From assembly GCA_904501915.1 (NCBI GenBank), contig CAJGCV010000001.1:1-64000 (forward strand): DNA of 64,000 nt, written 5' to 3'. Positions 7,879-16,992 of this stretch are shown here, piece by piece (within the stretch, counting starts at the first letter, position 1; every line of letters begins with the position of its first letter). The notes below the pieces were generated by a model. It searched no databases. It had not been told where the DNA came from and worked only from the letters and a program-made list of their open reading frames with translations. The DNA comes from an uncultured Akkermansia sp. Its GTDB lineage: Bacteria > Verrucomicrobiota > Verrucomicrobiia > Verrucomicrobiales > Akkermansiaceae. The translations under genes were made by a program, and so were the position numbers.

Positions 7879-9821
7879 CAGAAGGTGATGGTGCAGCCTG
7901 CGTATACAGCAGTGCCGGGGTTCAGCCAGGAGCGAGAGTAAATACCATAGTCTTCATCTGGATTTGAGACAAATTTCTGGTTGGTCAGGTTTTCCACTCG
8001 CATATGCAGGGTGAGGTGTTCGTTCACCTTGTAGCTTGCATACCAGCGCAGGGTGTAGTAGGCATCAAGTCGGCTTCCATCCCAGCCGGTGCTGCCACTG
8101 GCGGCAGCAAGACCGATGCCGGTGGTGAATCCCTCGAACGGGCATGTATGGATATCTGCCCCCCATACCTGGCGCGCGGTGTTTGTCAATTGCTTGCCGT
8201 TGTCGGCCTTGGGGTCACAGAGTGTGAGACTCAGGGTATACCCCGTATTCCACTGATCTTCCCAGATGCCATTCAGGCTCAGTTCAATACCGCGACAGGT
8301 ATCAGTTCCCGCAGCATTGTAGAATGTGTGGGGATCTGGATATGTGTTATAATCCGTCTCAATGGCATCTTCTGTGCGAATCCAGAACACAGTGACGCCA
8401 ATGGTGTGGTTCTCAATCCACTCATGCTCAATTCCCAGGTCTGCGCTCCAGCTGGTCTGGCAGTCCAGATTCGGGTTGCCCTGATAAGTGCCCCATGCCG
8501 AGGTATATTGACCCTCCATGCGCTGAAAGGCGGAGGGAGCCATGTAACCGCGGGAGATGGAGCCGCTGAGGCGGGTGCGCTCCTCATTGAAGCTCCAGCT
8601 GGATGCAGCACGCAGGGTGTAGAGTGCATCGTACACATCACTCTGATCCAAGCGGAGAGCGAAAGTGTTTTCCCATCCCTTGAACGGGGTCACACGATGC
8701 TCGGCAAAGAGGCTGTATGTATTCTCGTTGTTCAATCTGTTCCGAACGGCTACGTTATTTTCTACAGCAGTGTATTCACTGTGCATGTAGGCTAGCCCGG
8801 CTGTTGTGGTCTGGTGGCGGCACCAGCGGTATTCATTGCGCCAGTTCGCCTGCAGATTGCGTAAATCATACTTGGTCCCCTTACCGTACATGTAGTCAGC
8901 TCCATAGTATCCACCGCTCAATTCCGTAGCAAAGGCATGAGTGATGCGCTTTTCCACAGCTCCGGAAATCAGATTGGTGCGATATTTATAGTGCGGCTCG
9001 GACCAGATGCCGGGGTTATGGTAGCGACCATCGCTACGCCGATAGGTGATGCGCGCGTGTGTATCCTTATCTGGTCGGTAATCGAGACGTAAGGCTTCCT
9101 GCCAGTTCTCATAGTGACCAGCATTCTTATCTTCAGGCTTGCTGCCATCTACGCGCTCCAGGTCATTATCTGTTGTCTCGTAAGTAGCAGAGAAGAAATA
9201 TGAAAGAGCATCCTGACTCCCTTGAGCAGTTGCGTTGCCGGTGTAGGATTTGAAGCTACCGAATTCATTGAAGATGCTGAAGCTGGGGTCTCCCTGTCCC
9301 TCAGGAGTTTCCATGTAGATGACACCACCAATGGCCCCGCTACCATAGACTGCCCCCTGAGAACCACGCAGGACTTCCAGCGTGCCGAGGTCGAACATAT
9401 TGGTGCGGCTCACCATGTTGGGCGTGAGGTTGCAGCTGTTGCTGTTGTCATAAATACGCAAACCATCCATCATGGGCAGAATGTACTGACCTTTGCTCAT
9501 GCCGCGGATGGAAATAGGACTCACATTACCTCGCTGCATAGAGCCGCCACCAGGCTGTACCTGTACTCCCGGTACGCGGGTGAGAGCTTCGCCCAGGTTG
9601 GTGACTCCTTCTTCCCGAAGCTCCTTCGGGTCGAGGACCGTGACAGAGACACCGCTCTGGTCATACGGAATACCGGAGCCCCCGTGCGCTGAAACCGTGA
9701 TGGGAGCGAGCGTGGTGATGGGAACCTCATCCGCCATGAGGGCGGGGCTGACGCCTGCAAGCAAGATGACAGGCACAATGCGGGTATGCCTCCTGATAGG
9801 AGTATTCTTGTTTGTTCTCAT
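7878..9821 (-). CDS. TonB-dependent outer-membrane receptor, BtuB-like
   Basis: This 647-residue outer-membrane receptor starts at the ATG at 9821. A signal peptide ends near LMA-DE, and a TonB-box-like stretch APITVSAHG follows. The plug domain covers roughly residues 50-160 (LGEALTRVPGVQVQPGG, ISIRGM, VLRGSQGAVYGSGAIGG). The rest is a beta-barrel ending in the usual terminal phenylalanine (TITF). A cobalamin riboswitch lies just upstream, so the likely substrate is a corrinoid, making it a functional BtuB. The longer open frame to 9890 runs into the riboswitch and is rejected. It heads the operon with the binding protein and TonB. The substrate is inferred from the riboswitch, not from binding residues. 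Confidence 0.88.
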   Translation of the reverse strand: MRTNKNTPIRRHTRIVPVILLAGVSPALMADEVPITTLAPITVSAHGGSGIPYDQSGVSVTVLDPKELREEGVTNLGEALTRVPGVQVQPGGGSMQRGNVSPISIRGMSKGQYILPMMDGLRIYDNSNSCNLTPNMVSRTNMFDLGTLEVLRGSQGAVYGSGAIGGVIYMETPEGQGDPSFSIFNEFGSFKSYTGNATAQGSQDALSYFFSATYETTDNDLERVDGSKPEDKNAGHYENWQEALRLDYRPDKDTHARITYRRSDGRYHNPGIWSEPHYKYRTNLISGAVEKRITHAFATELSGGYYGADYMYGKGTKYDLRNLQANWRNEYRWCRHQTTTAGLAYMHSEYTAVENNVAVRNRLNNENTYSLFAEHRVTPFKGWENTFALRLDQSDVYDALYTLRAASSWSFNEERTRLSGSISRGYMAPSAFQRMEGQYTSAWGTYQGNPNLDCQTSWSADLGIEHEWIENHTIGVTVFWIRTEDAIETDYNTYPDPHTFYNAAGTDTCRGIELSLNGIWEDQWNTGYTLSLTLCDPKADNGKQLTNTARQVWGADIHTCPFEGFTTGIGLAAASGSTGWDGSRLDAYYTLRWYASYKVNEHLTLHMRVENLTNQKFVSNPDEDYGIYSRSWLNPGTAVYAGCTITF

Positions 9822-9840
9822 TTCTGTGGTGGCCGTTGAG

Positions 9841-9860
9841 CCGGCGGTGCATCGCCGCCG
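9841..9860 (-). promoter_or_regulatory. Hairpin between B12 aptamer and receptor start
   Basis: CGGCGGTG pairs with TCGCCGCCG across a tiny loop, 20 bases before the receptor ATG. No U-run follows, so it looks more like a translational expression platform than a terminator. Confidence 0.45.
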
Positions 9861-9869
9861 TGTATCGTG

Positions 9870-10050
9870 GCGTCCTTTCCAGGCTGGCATTCCGACTGAG
9901 TGCTCATGCGATTATGGCACAACACGGTTGCGGCACAGCGACGGATTTTCACCGTCTTTCCCATCTATTTCCTGCGGCATCCCGCCGCCTCCCGGTGGAC
10001 TACGCATGTTCTTATTTCATGCGGTACGCTGCAATCTAACCACATGCGCG
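9870..10050 (-). ncRNA. Cobalamin (B12) riboswitch
   Basis: Read on the minus strand, the leader contains the conserved aptamer core: GATGGGAAAGACGGTGAAA, then ATCCGTCGCTGTGCCGCAAC, and later the B12-box segment CAGTCGGAATGCCAGCCTGG (about 9880-9900). These match the class-wide pattern GGGAA..GGTG..AATCC..CCGCAAC and AGTCgGAA..CCAGCC. It lies directly upstream of a TonB-dependent receptor, the commonest location for this riboswitch. Ligand-bound RNA normally shuts the operon off. The limits are approximate. A TATAAT (10089-10084, minus strand) is the probable -10, with no good -35. Confidence 0.92.
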
Positions 10051-10091
10051 CTCTGAACACAAGCGAAATTCCTGCTGTCAGGCATTATAAC

Positions 10092-10121
10092 TTGACTTTC
10101 GGGGATGGTATTTGTTATAAA
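10092..10121 (+). promoter_or_regulatory. Promoter of ugd
   Basis: TTGACT (10092-10097), 18-base spacer, TATAAA (10116-10121). The leader would be about 56 bases. It overlaps, head to head, the presumed promoter of the riboswitch operon. Confidence 0.65.
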
Positions 10122-10183
10122 AGTCTGCGTTGAAGCGCTTGGCTGTTATATTCTAGTTTTTTCATCGGTATAGAAACAGGTTT

Positions 10184-11494
10184 ATGAACATTGCAATGGT
10201 TGGCACAGGTTATGTGGGGCTGGTGAGTGGTACTTGCTTTGCGGAAATGGGTAATATCGTTACCTGTGTTGATGTCAATGAAGAGAAAATCCAGAATCTG
10301 CAGGAGGGCATTATGCCCATCTATGAGCCGGGGCTCAGGGAAATGGTGCTGCAGAATCAGGAGGACGGACGCCTGAATTTCGCAACCAGCCTGGCTTCAT
10401 GTATTGATGAGGCAGATGTCGTTTTCTCTGCTGTTGGTACGCCGCCTGATGAAGACGGCTCTGCAGACTTGCGCTATGTGCTGGAGGTTGCCCGTGAATT
10501 CGGGCGCCATATCAAGAAATATACCTTGCTTATCACTAAGAGTACGGTGCCGGTAGGTACCTGGTTCAAGGTAAAAAACGCTGTTCAGGAAGAACTGGAC
10601 AAACGAGGCGTGAGCGTGCCGTTCGGTGTTGCCAGTAATCCGGAGTTCCTGAAAGAGGGTACAGCCATTGAGGATTTCATGCGTCCGGACCGTGTCGTGG
10701 TGGGGGTGGAGGAAGAGAGGGCTGCTACGCTGATGCGGCAGCTTTATCGCCCGTTTACCATGATTAGCGACCGCGTGCAGGTCTGCGACATCCCGAGTGC
10801 TGAGATGATCAAGTACGCTTCCAACAGCATGTTGGCAACCCGCATCTCGTTCATGAATGACATTGCCAACCTCTGCGAACTTGTGGGGGCTAATGTTGAT
10901 GCCGTTCGTCGCGGCATGGGGGCAGATGACCGCATCGGCAGCAAATTCCTGTATCCTGGTTGCGGTTATGGTGGCTCCTGTTTCCCGAAAGATGTGAAGG
11001 CGCTCATCCGCAGTGGGGCAGAACTGGGCTACCACATGAGCATCCTGGAGGCTGTGGAGGCTGTAAATGAAAGACAGAAGACTATTCCTTTTGCCAAATT
11101 GCAGGCTGCGATTCCTGATTTGAAGGGCAAGCGTATAGCGGTGTGGGGGCTGGCGTTCAAGCCCGGTACCGATGATATGCGCGAGGCTCCGTCTCTGGTG
11201 CTCATTGAATCCCTGCTGGCGCATGGTTGCGAGGTGCGCGCCTATGACCCCGTGGCCACGGATGAAGCCAGGCGCCGCCTGGGGGAAGATACCCTCACAT
11301 ACTGCGATGAAATGTATGAAACTTGCGTGGATGCAGATGCCCTTGTCATCGTGACTGATTGGAAGCAGTTCCGCGTGCCGAGCTGGGCGGTGCTTCGCAA
11401 GACGATGAAGGGCCGCATCATCATCGATGGGCGCAATCTCTACGACCCCGACGAAGCTGCGCAGCAGGGGTTTGTGTATAATCGTATAGGTTGA
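10184..11494 (+). CDS. ugd: UDP-glucose 6-dehydrogenase
   Basis: This cytoplasmic enzyme oxidises UDP-glucose twice, using NAD, to UDP-glucuronate, a precursor for capsule, LPS or glycan sugars. The 436-residue protein has an N-terminal Rossmann fold (VGTGYVGLVSGTCFAEMG), the central dimerisation region, and the catalytic cysteine in GYGGSCFPKDVKAL. The C-terminal domain begins near KRIAVWGLAFKPGTDDMR. All are canonical. It is a single-gene unit here with its own promoter and no polysaccharide cluster next to it. A repeat island follows. UDP-ManNAc dehydrogenase is an alternative in this family, but the motif set and length fit Ugd best. Confidence 0.94.
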   Translation: MNIAMVGTGYVGLVSGTCFAEMGNIVTCVDVNEEKIQNLQEGIMPIYEPGLREMVLQNQEDGRLNFATSLASCIDEADVVFSAVGTPPDEDGSADLRYVLEVAREFGRHIKKYTLLITKSTVPVGTWFKVKNAVQEELDKRGVSVPFGVASNPEFLKEGTAIEDFMRPDRVVVGVEEERAATLMRQLYRPFTMISDRVQVCDIPSAEMIKYASNSMLATRISFMNDIANLCELVGANVDAVRRGMGADDRIGSKFLYPGCGYGGSCFPKDVKALIRSGAELGYHMSILEAVEAVNERQKTIPFAKLQAAIPDLKGKRIAVWGLAFKPGTDDMREAPSLVLIESLLAHGCEVRAYDPVATDEARRRLGEDTLTYCDEMYETCVDADALVIVTDWKQFRVPSWAVLRKTMKGRIIIDGRNLYDPDEAAQQGFVYNRIG

Positions 11495-11531
11495 TTCCTT
11501 CCCCAATTTTCCCGGCAGGCTGCGCAGGAAT

Positions 11532-11547
11532 GCACATGTGTCCCAAA
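11532..11547 (-). repeat. Copy of the GGGACACATGTGC dispersed repeat
   Basis: GCACATGTGTCCCAAA, the exact reverse complement of the 16-mer at 124-139. It lies at the upstream edge of the inverted-repeat island. Confidence 0.7.
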
Positions 11548-11593
11548 GTTTCGCTATATTGTAATCTATTGGCGAGCGAGGCAAGCGGAATTC

Positions 11594-11870
11594 ATAGCCC
11601 ACGATAGTGGGCGACAGAGCAATAGCCGGGGGTAAGCCCGCGCAGCGGGCGCAGCCCCCGGTAACAATAAAATAATATTGGAGCCCCGGACGGGGTGACA
11701 GAAACGATAGCAACTCATTGAAACCACGCTTTCTGTCACCCGTTTCACGGGCTTAGATTCTTTTTTTGTGCGAACCGGGGGCTGCGCCCGCTGCGCGGGC
11801 TTACCCCCGGCTATTGTTCTTTCACCCGCTTGCGCGGGCTCAAAATTCGGCGGGCATTCGCCCGCGATGT
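11594..11870. repeat. Intergenic island of nested inverted repeats
   Basis: The 531-base gap between ugd and the GH35 gene holds no credible gene. Its main element is a perfect 42-bp inverted repeat (arms 11621-11662 and 11774-11815). Each arm contains a smaller GC-rich palindrome (CCGCGCAGCGGG type). Between the arms lies a second, imperfect inverted repeat built on CCCCGGACGGGGTGACAG (about 11682-11705 and 11728-11753). Short palindromes flank it (GCCCACGATAGTGGGC at about 11597-11612; CGGGCATTCGCCCG near 11850). The arrangement resembles REP/BIME or MITE-type elements. Confidence 0.85.
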
Positions 11871-12025
11871 TAGTTCTCTAAACACTTTAGCAGCGTAACA
11901 CAAATTAGCTGAGCAAAAAGAATTTGTAATTAGCCGTATTGAAACTTTGGGTCACATATGGCAGGAAGATGCGCTGCCTCTTTTTTTTCTGGAAGCCCGG
12001 CAAGGATTGTGGTATACAGCACAAC

Positions 12026-13936
12026 ATGAAAAGCGTTTTGCTGAGCATGCTGGCCATGGCGGCCCTGGTGGCACAGGGCGGGGAGGAAGCCATGAAGAAC
12101 CTGCAGAAACCGGAAAGTGGTAAACCCGCTGTACTGACCTTTGGTGGTGCGGGTGGCAGAGAATTCATGCTGGATGGCGTGCCGTTTCAGATTCGCTCGG
12201 GCGAGATTCACCCGCAGCGAGTGCCGCGTCAGCACTGGCAGCACCGCATTCGCGCGGCCAAGGCTATGGGGCTCAACACCATTGCTTTCTATGTGTTCTG
12301 GAATGCGCTTGAAAAGGAGGACGGACGCTGGGATTTCAGCGGACGCAACGATATAGCCTCCTTTATTGATTTATGCCAGAAAGAGGGTATGTGGGTGCTG
12401 TTCCGCCCCGGACCCTATGTGTGCGGCGAGTGGGATTTAGGCGGTCTGCCCACCTATCTGATTAAGGATGATGTGACCCCGCTGCGCTACACCGGCAACA
12501 AACAGTTCATGGAGGCTCAGACCCGCTACCTGGAAAAAATGGCAGAGATTGCCATTCCTCGTCTCAGCAAAAACGGTGGTCCCATCCTCATGGTCCAGCT
12601 GGAGAATGAATACGGCAGCTACAAGAGCGAGCATGATGAACTTGCCTATATCGAGTGGCTCAAGAACTTCTGGGAAAAGAAGGGGGCTGGCCCGTTCTAC
12701 CTTTCCGAGGGTGGTGCTGACCACCACCTGCGCTTTGTGCCGAAGGGCGTGGCTGTGGGCCTTGACCCTGCCGACAATGCCTGGCAGATGCAGACTGCAC
12801 TGCGCGTGGCACCGGGTGTACCGGTATTCAGCAGCGAGACCTACCCAGGCTGGTTACGCCATTGGGGCGAAGGAAACTGGACCCCTACGCGCAATACGCT
12901 CAACTCGGTGCGCTGGTACATGAAGGACGGCGTGTCGTTTAACATCTTTGTGCTGCATGGCGGAACGAACTTCGGCCTGACCGCCGGGTCAAATACCAAT
13001 CCCGATGGCTCCAAGTTCGAACCCGACCTCACCAGCTATGACTATGGCTCACCCATCGGCGAGAACGGAAATCTCACGAAGGAGTATTTCGAATACCGCG
13101 ATATCATCAAGGCTGCTCTGCCGGAAGGTGCAGAAGTGCCGGAGCCGGTGCAGCCGGTGGCCATGGAGATTCCGGCATTCCGCCCCCGCCACGTATGTGA
13201 TTTTCATTCTCTGCGAGGTGTGCAGGTGGAAAGGAAACCTGTGGAGCCTCCTCCTACGCTGGAAAAGATGGGTCAGAACCAGGGTATTGGCATTTATTCG
13301 ACACCTATTCCTCCCGGTCCGGAGGCTACGCTGACGTGTCAGGCTCACGATTATGCTCTGGTGTATGTGGGCGAGCAGTTTATCGGGACGCTTGACCGCC
13401 GCTTGAACCAGACGACCATTCAGCTTCCCGCCCGTAAGAAGGCGGCTATGCTGAAGATTGTGGTGGATACCTTTGGTCATGTGAATTTCTCCAGGTTCAT
13501 GGAAAAGGATCGCAAGGGTATTATCGGCAAGGTGATGCTGGGGAATGAGTCTCTTTCCGGCTGGCTGGTGGAGCGTATTGACCTCAATAAGCCTTTGCCA
13601 GCGCCTGCTCGCAAGACCGGGCATGTGCGTGCTCGCGAGAAGGGGGCTCTATACCGTGCAGAGGTGCAGCTGAAGAACCCGATTGATACTTTCCTCGATA
13701 TGCGAGGCTGGGTGAAGGGCTATGTGTGGGTGAATGGTCACCTGCTGGGGCGCTACTGGAATATCGGTCCGCAGGAGCGTCTGTACTGCCCCGGGGAATT
13801 CCTGAACGACGGAGCAAACACGATTGAGATTCTGGATCTTCACATGGTGACAGATACGCCGCCGGAAATCTCCGGTAAGACGGAGCGCAATCTCGAAGTG
13901 CATAAGGAGACGAAGAGTCTCAATAACCAGTGGTAA
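12026..13936 (+). CDS. Secreted GH35 beta-galactosidase
   Basis: Glycoside hydrolase family 35 enzymes remove terminal beta-galactose, for example from mucin O-glycans or host glycoconjugates. From the ATG at 12026 the protein has 636 residues with a signal peptide (cleavage near VAQG). The GH35 signature GGPILMVQLENEYGSY carries the acid/base glutamate (about residue 193). The nucleophile lies in VFSSETYPGW (about residue 271). C-terminal beta-sandwich (jelly-roll) domains follow from about residue 400. The longer frame to 11939 adds an unlikely N-terminus. A TATACA box ends exactly 7 bases before the chosen ATG, though without a good -35. It is monocistronic and converges on rnr. Confidence 0.93.
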   Translation: MKSVLLSMLAMAALVAQGGEEAMKNLQKPESGKPAVLTFGGAGGREFMLDGVPFQIRSGEIHPQRVPRQHWQHRIRAAKAMGLNTIAFYVFWNALEKEDGRWDFSGRNDIASFIDLCQKEGMWVLFRPGPYVCGEWDLGGLPTYLIKDDVTPLRYTGNKQFMEAQTRYLEKMAEIAIPRLSKNGGPILMVQLENEYGSYKSEHDELAYIEWLKNFWEKKGAGPFYLSEGGADHHLRFVPKGVAVGLDPADNAWQMQTALRVAPGVPVFSSETYPGWLRHWGEGNWTPTRNTLNSVRWYMKDGVSFNIFVLHGGTNFGLTAGSNTNPDGSKFEPDLTSYDYGSPIGENGNLTKEYFEYRDIIKAALPEGAEVPEPVQPVAMEIPAFRPRHVCDFHSLRGVQVERKPVEPPPTLEKMGQNQGIGIYSTPIPPGPEATLTCQAHDYALVYVGEQFIGTLDRRLNQTTIQLPARKKAAMLKIVVDTFGHVNFSRFMEKDRKGIIGKVMLGNESLSGWLVERIDLNKPLPAPARKTGHVRAREKGALYRAEVQLKNPIDTFLDMRGWVKGYVWVNGHLLGRYWNIGPQERLYCPGEFLNDGANTIEILDLHMVTDTPPEISGKTERNLEVHKETKSLNNQW

Positions 13937-13981
13937 TGACAGCCTGTTGTGCTCACGACCGGCGCCCGTAAGGGCGTTGTC

Positions 13982-16159
13982 CTATGCTGGTTTGAAATCC
14001 GCAAAGCCGGTGGCTGAGTCTACCCGGGTGGGTTTGACACGCAGCTTAGAGCCCGGATACAGGCACCGTGCATCGGTGCTGGTCCACCGCTCGGCGTGGC
14101 GCTCGAAATACCATGATGTGTCCGCAGGTAAATCTGCTCCTGAGACAAATCCTTTCACTTTGAGCAGCGGCACTTCTACCGCCAGCCCCTGCGGCCAGCA
14201 TGCCAGCACTACGGCATCCCAGACGCGCGGGTGCTCACTTTCACACTGCAATTCCAGGAAACGCGCCATCATGCTCTGCTGCGCTTCGTTTTCCGCTGAG
14301 GCAGAGTTCCGTTCGGTTTCGGATATGTGTTCGGCGATTCCGGCCAGCGTGCCGGGGCTGGGCAGGGGGGCAGCGGGCGTGCCGCTCAACCGACAGAAGG
14401 CTCGGTGCACCACCAGGTCTGCGTAGCGGCGTATCGGACTGGTGAAGTGGCAATAGTCTCCCTTGGCCAGTCCGTAGTGCCCCAGCGCATCAGTTGCGTA
14501 CCGGGCGCGCATCATGGCACGCAACACGCGCACTTTCAGCATGTCTGCGTCCGGGTGGTCCTCAATGATTTCCAGGACGGCATTGAGTTCCTCACGCGTG
14601 GCCAGCGTGCCGGCCTTGATTCCGTATGCCTTGAGTTCCTGCGCCAGTTCGCTGAGTTTAGCGGTATCCGGTGCTTCATGCACGCGGTAGATGGTGGGCA
14701 GACTGTGTGCGTTGAGCGCGTGCGCCACCGCCTCATTGGCCGCCAGCATGAACTCTTCCACCAGCTGGTGGGCTTCGTCGCTGGTTTCCACCTCCACATC
14801 AACGGGCGCTCCCAGGTCATCGGTGATGAGTCTGATTTCGGGTGTGTCCAGGCGCAGAGCCCCGGCTTCAAATCGTTTGCGGCGCAGCAGCTGCGCCAGT
14901 TTGCCGGCTTCACGAATCATGGCATCCACTTCAGCGTCACCCGTGGCAGACTTGCCCTGCAGCACTTCCAGCACCTGCGGGTAGCACAAGCGCTTGCGCG
15001 AGCAGATGATTGCATCCCGGAATTCTGCCTTGAATACTTTACCCTGCCGGTTAATCTGCATGAGGCACAAGCGCGTCAGCCTGTCTTCCCCCTCCCGCAG
15101 GGAGCAGATTCCATCGCACAGCCGCGGCGGCAGCATGGGCAACACACGGTCCGGCAGGTAGGTGGAATTACCCCGGCTCTGCGCTTCCATATCCAGCGCT
15201 GACCCCGGGCGCACATAGTGGCTCACATCCGCAATATGCACAGCCAGTTCCCAGTTGCTGCCATGGCGGGTCACGGCAATGGCGTCGTCATAATCGCGCG
15301 CTGTCTCCGGATCAATGGTGATGACACAGCGCTGCCGCCAGTCATCACGCTGCTTCAATTCGTGTTCGGAAATGGTGTCCGGTATTCGTTCTGACTCCTC
15401 CAGTACTTCCGGCGGGAACGTGTCTGCCAGTCCGAATTTGTGCATGATGGAGGTAATCTGCACTCCCTCGTCTTCCGGCCAGCCCAGCACCTGCGCGATG
15501 CGGGCTGTGGCTTCACTGTTGGCAATGGGGTAACTGACGGGCTCTGCCACCACCATCATGCCCGGCAATACCTCCGCCGGCGGCGGTGTCAGCAAGCGCA
15601 CAAATGCGGGGCAGGAGCGACCATCTCCTGCCAGGTGACCGTATCTGCCGGTGGATTTGTAGATGCCCACCCATCGTGCGTGCCCTCGGGAGGTGATTTC
15701 CAGCACGCGGACTTCCAGGTGTGTTTCTGCTGCGCGTGGCCGGTGGCGCGTGTGGCGGTGCACAGGGGCCTGCACTTTTACAGATACCGTTACCTTGTCC
15801 CCATCCATCGCTCCGCGGCTGCGGTGCGGGTTGACCAGCAGGGCTGATACATTTTCGCCCGGTCGCAGTGCTGCCAGTTGCGCGGCGCTGCGCTCGTCCG
15901 GCACGTAGAATATGCGCTCTCCGCGGCGCGAGATGCGTCCTGTCAGCGTCCCACTCTGCAAGCGGCGCAGCACATACAGGCTCTTACGGAGTTTGAGCAG
16001 ATTGCCTTTCCTGACTTCTTCCGCAAGAAGAGCCTTTAATTCGCTGCGGCGGGCAGGTGGCACTCCCATTCCCCGGGCAATATCAACCATCTCCTGGGGC
16101 TCATAGCCGGGGGTAGAGAGATAGGCGTACAGCGCTTCGCTCAGTGTGGAATATGTCAT
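13982..16159 (-). CDS. rnr: Ribonuclease R (VacB/RNase II family)
   Basis: RNase R is a processive 3'-to-5' exoribonuclease that degrades structured RNA. The 725-residue product has an N-terminal winged-helix region (residues 1-70), cold-shock/OB domains, and the RNB catalytic domain. That domain has the aspartate cluster in TARDYDDAIAV and the downstream HIADVSHYV, GNSTYLPDRVLPMLP and SPIRRYADLVVHRAF segments. An S1 domain follows from about residue 650. I chose the ATG at 16159 rather than GTG 16180, because the GTG sits inside a TTGCCT-17-TAAAAT promoter. The lysine-rich tail of E. coli RNase R is absent. Confidence 0.93.
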   Translation of the reverse strand: MTYSTLSEALYAYLSTPGYEPQEMVDIARGMGVPPARRSELKALLAEEVRKGNLLKLRKSLYVLRRLQSGTLTGRISRRGERIFYVPDERSAAQLAALRPGENVSALLVNPHRSRGAMDGDKVTVSVKVQAPVHRHTRHRPRAAETHLEVRVLEITSRGHARWVGIYKSTGRYGHLAGDGRSCPAFVRLLTPPPAEVLPGMMVVAEPVSYPIANSEATARIAQVLGWPEDEGVQITSIMHKFGLADTFPPEVLEESERIPDTISEHELKQRDDWRQRCVITIDPETARDYDDAIAVTRHGSNWELAVHIADVSHYVRPGSALDMEAQSRGNSTYLPDRVLPMLPPRLCDGICSLREGEDRLTRLCLMQINRQGKVFKAEFRDAIICSRKRLCYPQVLEVLQGKSATGDAEVDAMIREAGKLAQLLRRKRFEAGALRLDTPEIRLITDDLGAPVDVEVETSDEAHQLVEEFMLAANEAVAHALNAHSLPTIYRVHEAPDTAKLSELAQELKAYGIKAGTLATREELNAVLEIIEDHPDADMLKVRVLRAMMRARYATDALGHYGLAKGDYCHFTSPIRRYADLVVHRAFCRLSGTPAAPLPSPGTLAGIAEHISETERNSASAENEAQQSMMARFLELQCESEHPRVWDAVVLACWPQGLAVEVPLLKVKGFVSGADLPADTSWYFERHAERWTSTDARCLYPGSKLRVKPTRVDSATGFADFKPA

Positions 16160-16170
16160 GATTTTTGCGC

Positions 16171-16199
16171 ATTTTATCACAGAAGTACATGCCAGGCAA
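16171..16199 (-). promoter_or_regulatory. Promoter of rnr
   Basis: TTGCCT (16199-16194), 17-base spacer, TAAAAT (16176-16171). The -10 ends 11 bases before the ATG at 16159. Confidence 0.7.
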
Positions 16200-16219
16200 T
16201 GACTTTTTGGCGTTTTGTC

Positions 16220-16248
16220 TTGCTAAAGTGCGCATATTGTGCTAATTG
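16220..16248 (+). promoter_or_regulatory. Promoter of the PP2C gene
   Basis: TTGCTA (16220-16225), 17-base spacer, TAATTG (16243-16248), ending 12 bases before the ATG at 16261. The alternative TTG start at 16246 lies inside the -10. Confidence 0.6.
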
Positions 16249-16260
16249 TACTTCGAGCTC

Positions 16261-16983
16261 ATGATTGCCAAGGCTGTACAGTGGATTGGAATGCGCGCCA
16301 AACAGGAGGACGCCTACACGGTCAGGTTTTATCCTGACGGTGTACTTGCACTGGTGTGTGATGGTATGGGCGGGCATCATGATGGAGCTCTTGCTTCCAC
16401 CATAGCGGTGGAAACATTTCAGCGAGCCTTTGAGAAACACCCGGATTTGCCTATGACCCGGCGCATGTACCGTGCTCTTGAAGTAGCCAATGAGACTGTG
16501 CGCCGTTCCTTTGAGCGCCGCAGTGTGTATGGCGGCACCACGCTGCTGGCTGCCTGGGTTGGTGCAGGTGTTATCCGCTGGGTCAGCGTGGGTGATACGG
16601 CGCTTTACCTCTGGCGGCATGGGCGTCTTATCCGCCTGAATGAGGATCATTCATACCGTGAAATGTACCGCGGTTACATTGGCGCCGGCATGACTGCAGC
16701 TGAGGCGTTGCGCCGTGGTCATGTGCTGCGGGCAGCTGTCACCGGCGAACCCCTGGACCTGGTGGATGCCCCGGAGCTTCCCTATCCGCTCCTGCCCGGA
16801 GACCGCATCATCCTGACATCGGATGGCTCCGAAAATATCATTTCCCCCGAAATGCTTGATAACGTGGGTCGGGCTATTCTCAACAACAGGAATGGCAATC
16901 TGCCTGTGGAGATTGTTGAAGCCTGCAAGGCTCTCAACGACCCTTACGCAGACAATACCACCATCGTGTCGATTGACATTTGA
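16261..16983 (+). CDS. PP2C-family serine/threonine protein phosphatase
   Basis: This is a metal-dependent cytoplasmic phosphatase of 240 residues, a bare catalytic domain without membrane or sensor parts. The metal-site motifs are in order: QEDAY near the N-terminus, VCDGMGGHHDG at about 38-48, SVGDTALYLWRHG at about 105, ILTSDGSENI at about 184, and DNTTIVSID at the end. Such phosphatases usually oppose Hanks-type Ser/Thr kinases; no kinase gene is in the window. The start is set by the promoter position. The SOD gene follows on the same strand after 45 bases. Confidence 0.92.
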   Translation: MIAKAVQWIGMRAKQEDAYTVRFYPDGVLALVCDGMGGHHDGALASTIAVETFQRAFEKHPDLPMTRRMYRALEVANETVRRSFERRSVYGGTTLLAAWVGAGVIRWVSVGDTALYLWRHGRLIRLNEDHSYREMYRGYIGAGMTAAEALRRGHVLRAAVTGEPLDLVDAPELPYPLLPGDRIILTSDGSENIISPEMLDNVGRAILNNRNGNLPVEIVEACKALNDPYADNTTIVSIDI

Positions 16984-16992
16984 TAACAGTTA

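Noticed and set aside
9822..9890. N-terminal extension of the TonB-dependent receptor
   Set aside because: It would be translated from the riboswitch and bury the signal peptide; the ATG at 9821 gives a normal signal.
10397..11713. 438-codon minus-strand open frame
   Set aside because: Antisense to ugd with His- and Arg-rich random composition.
11960..11989. GGCAG/CTGCC stem plus T-run before the GH35 gene as an attenuator
   Set aside because: The stem is only 5 bp and nothing upstream suggests a leader transcript.
16160..16180. GTG start of rnr seven codons upstream
   Set aside because: It falls inside the predicted -10 region; the ATG at 16159 fits better.
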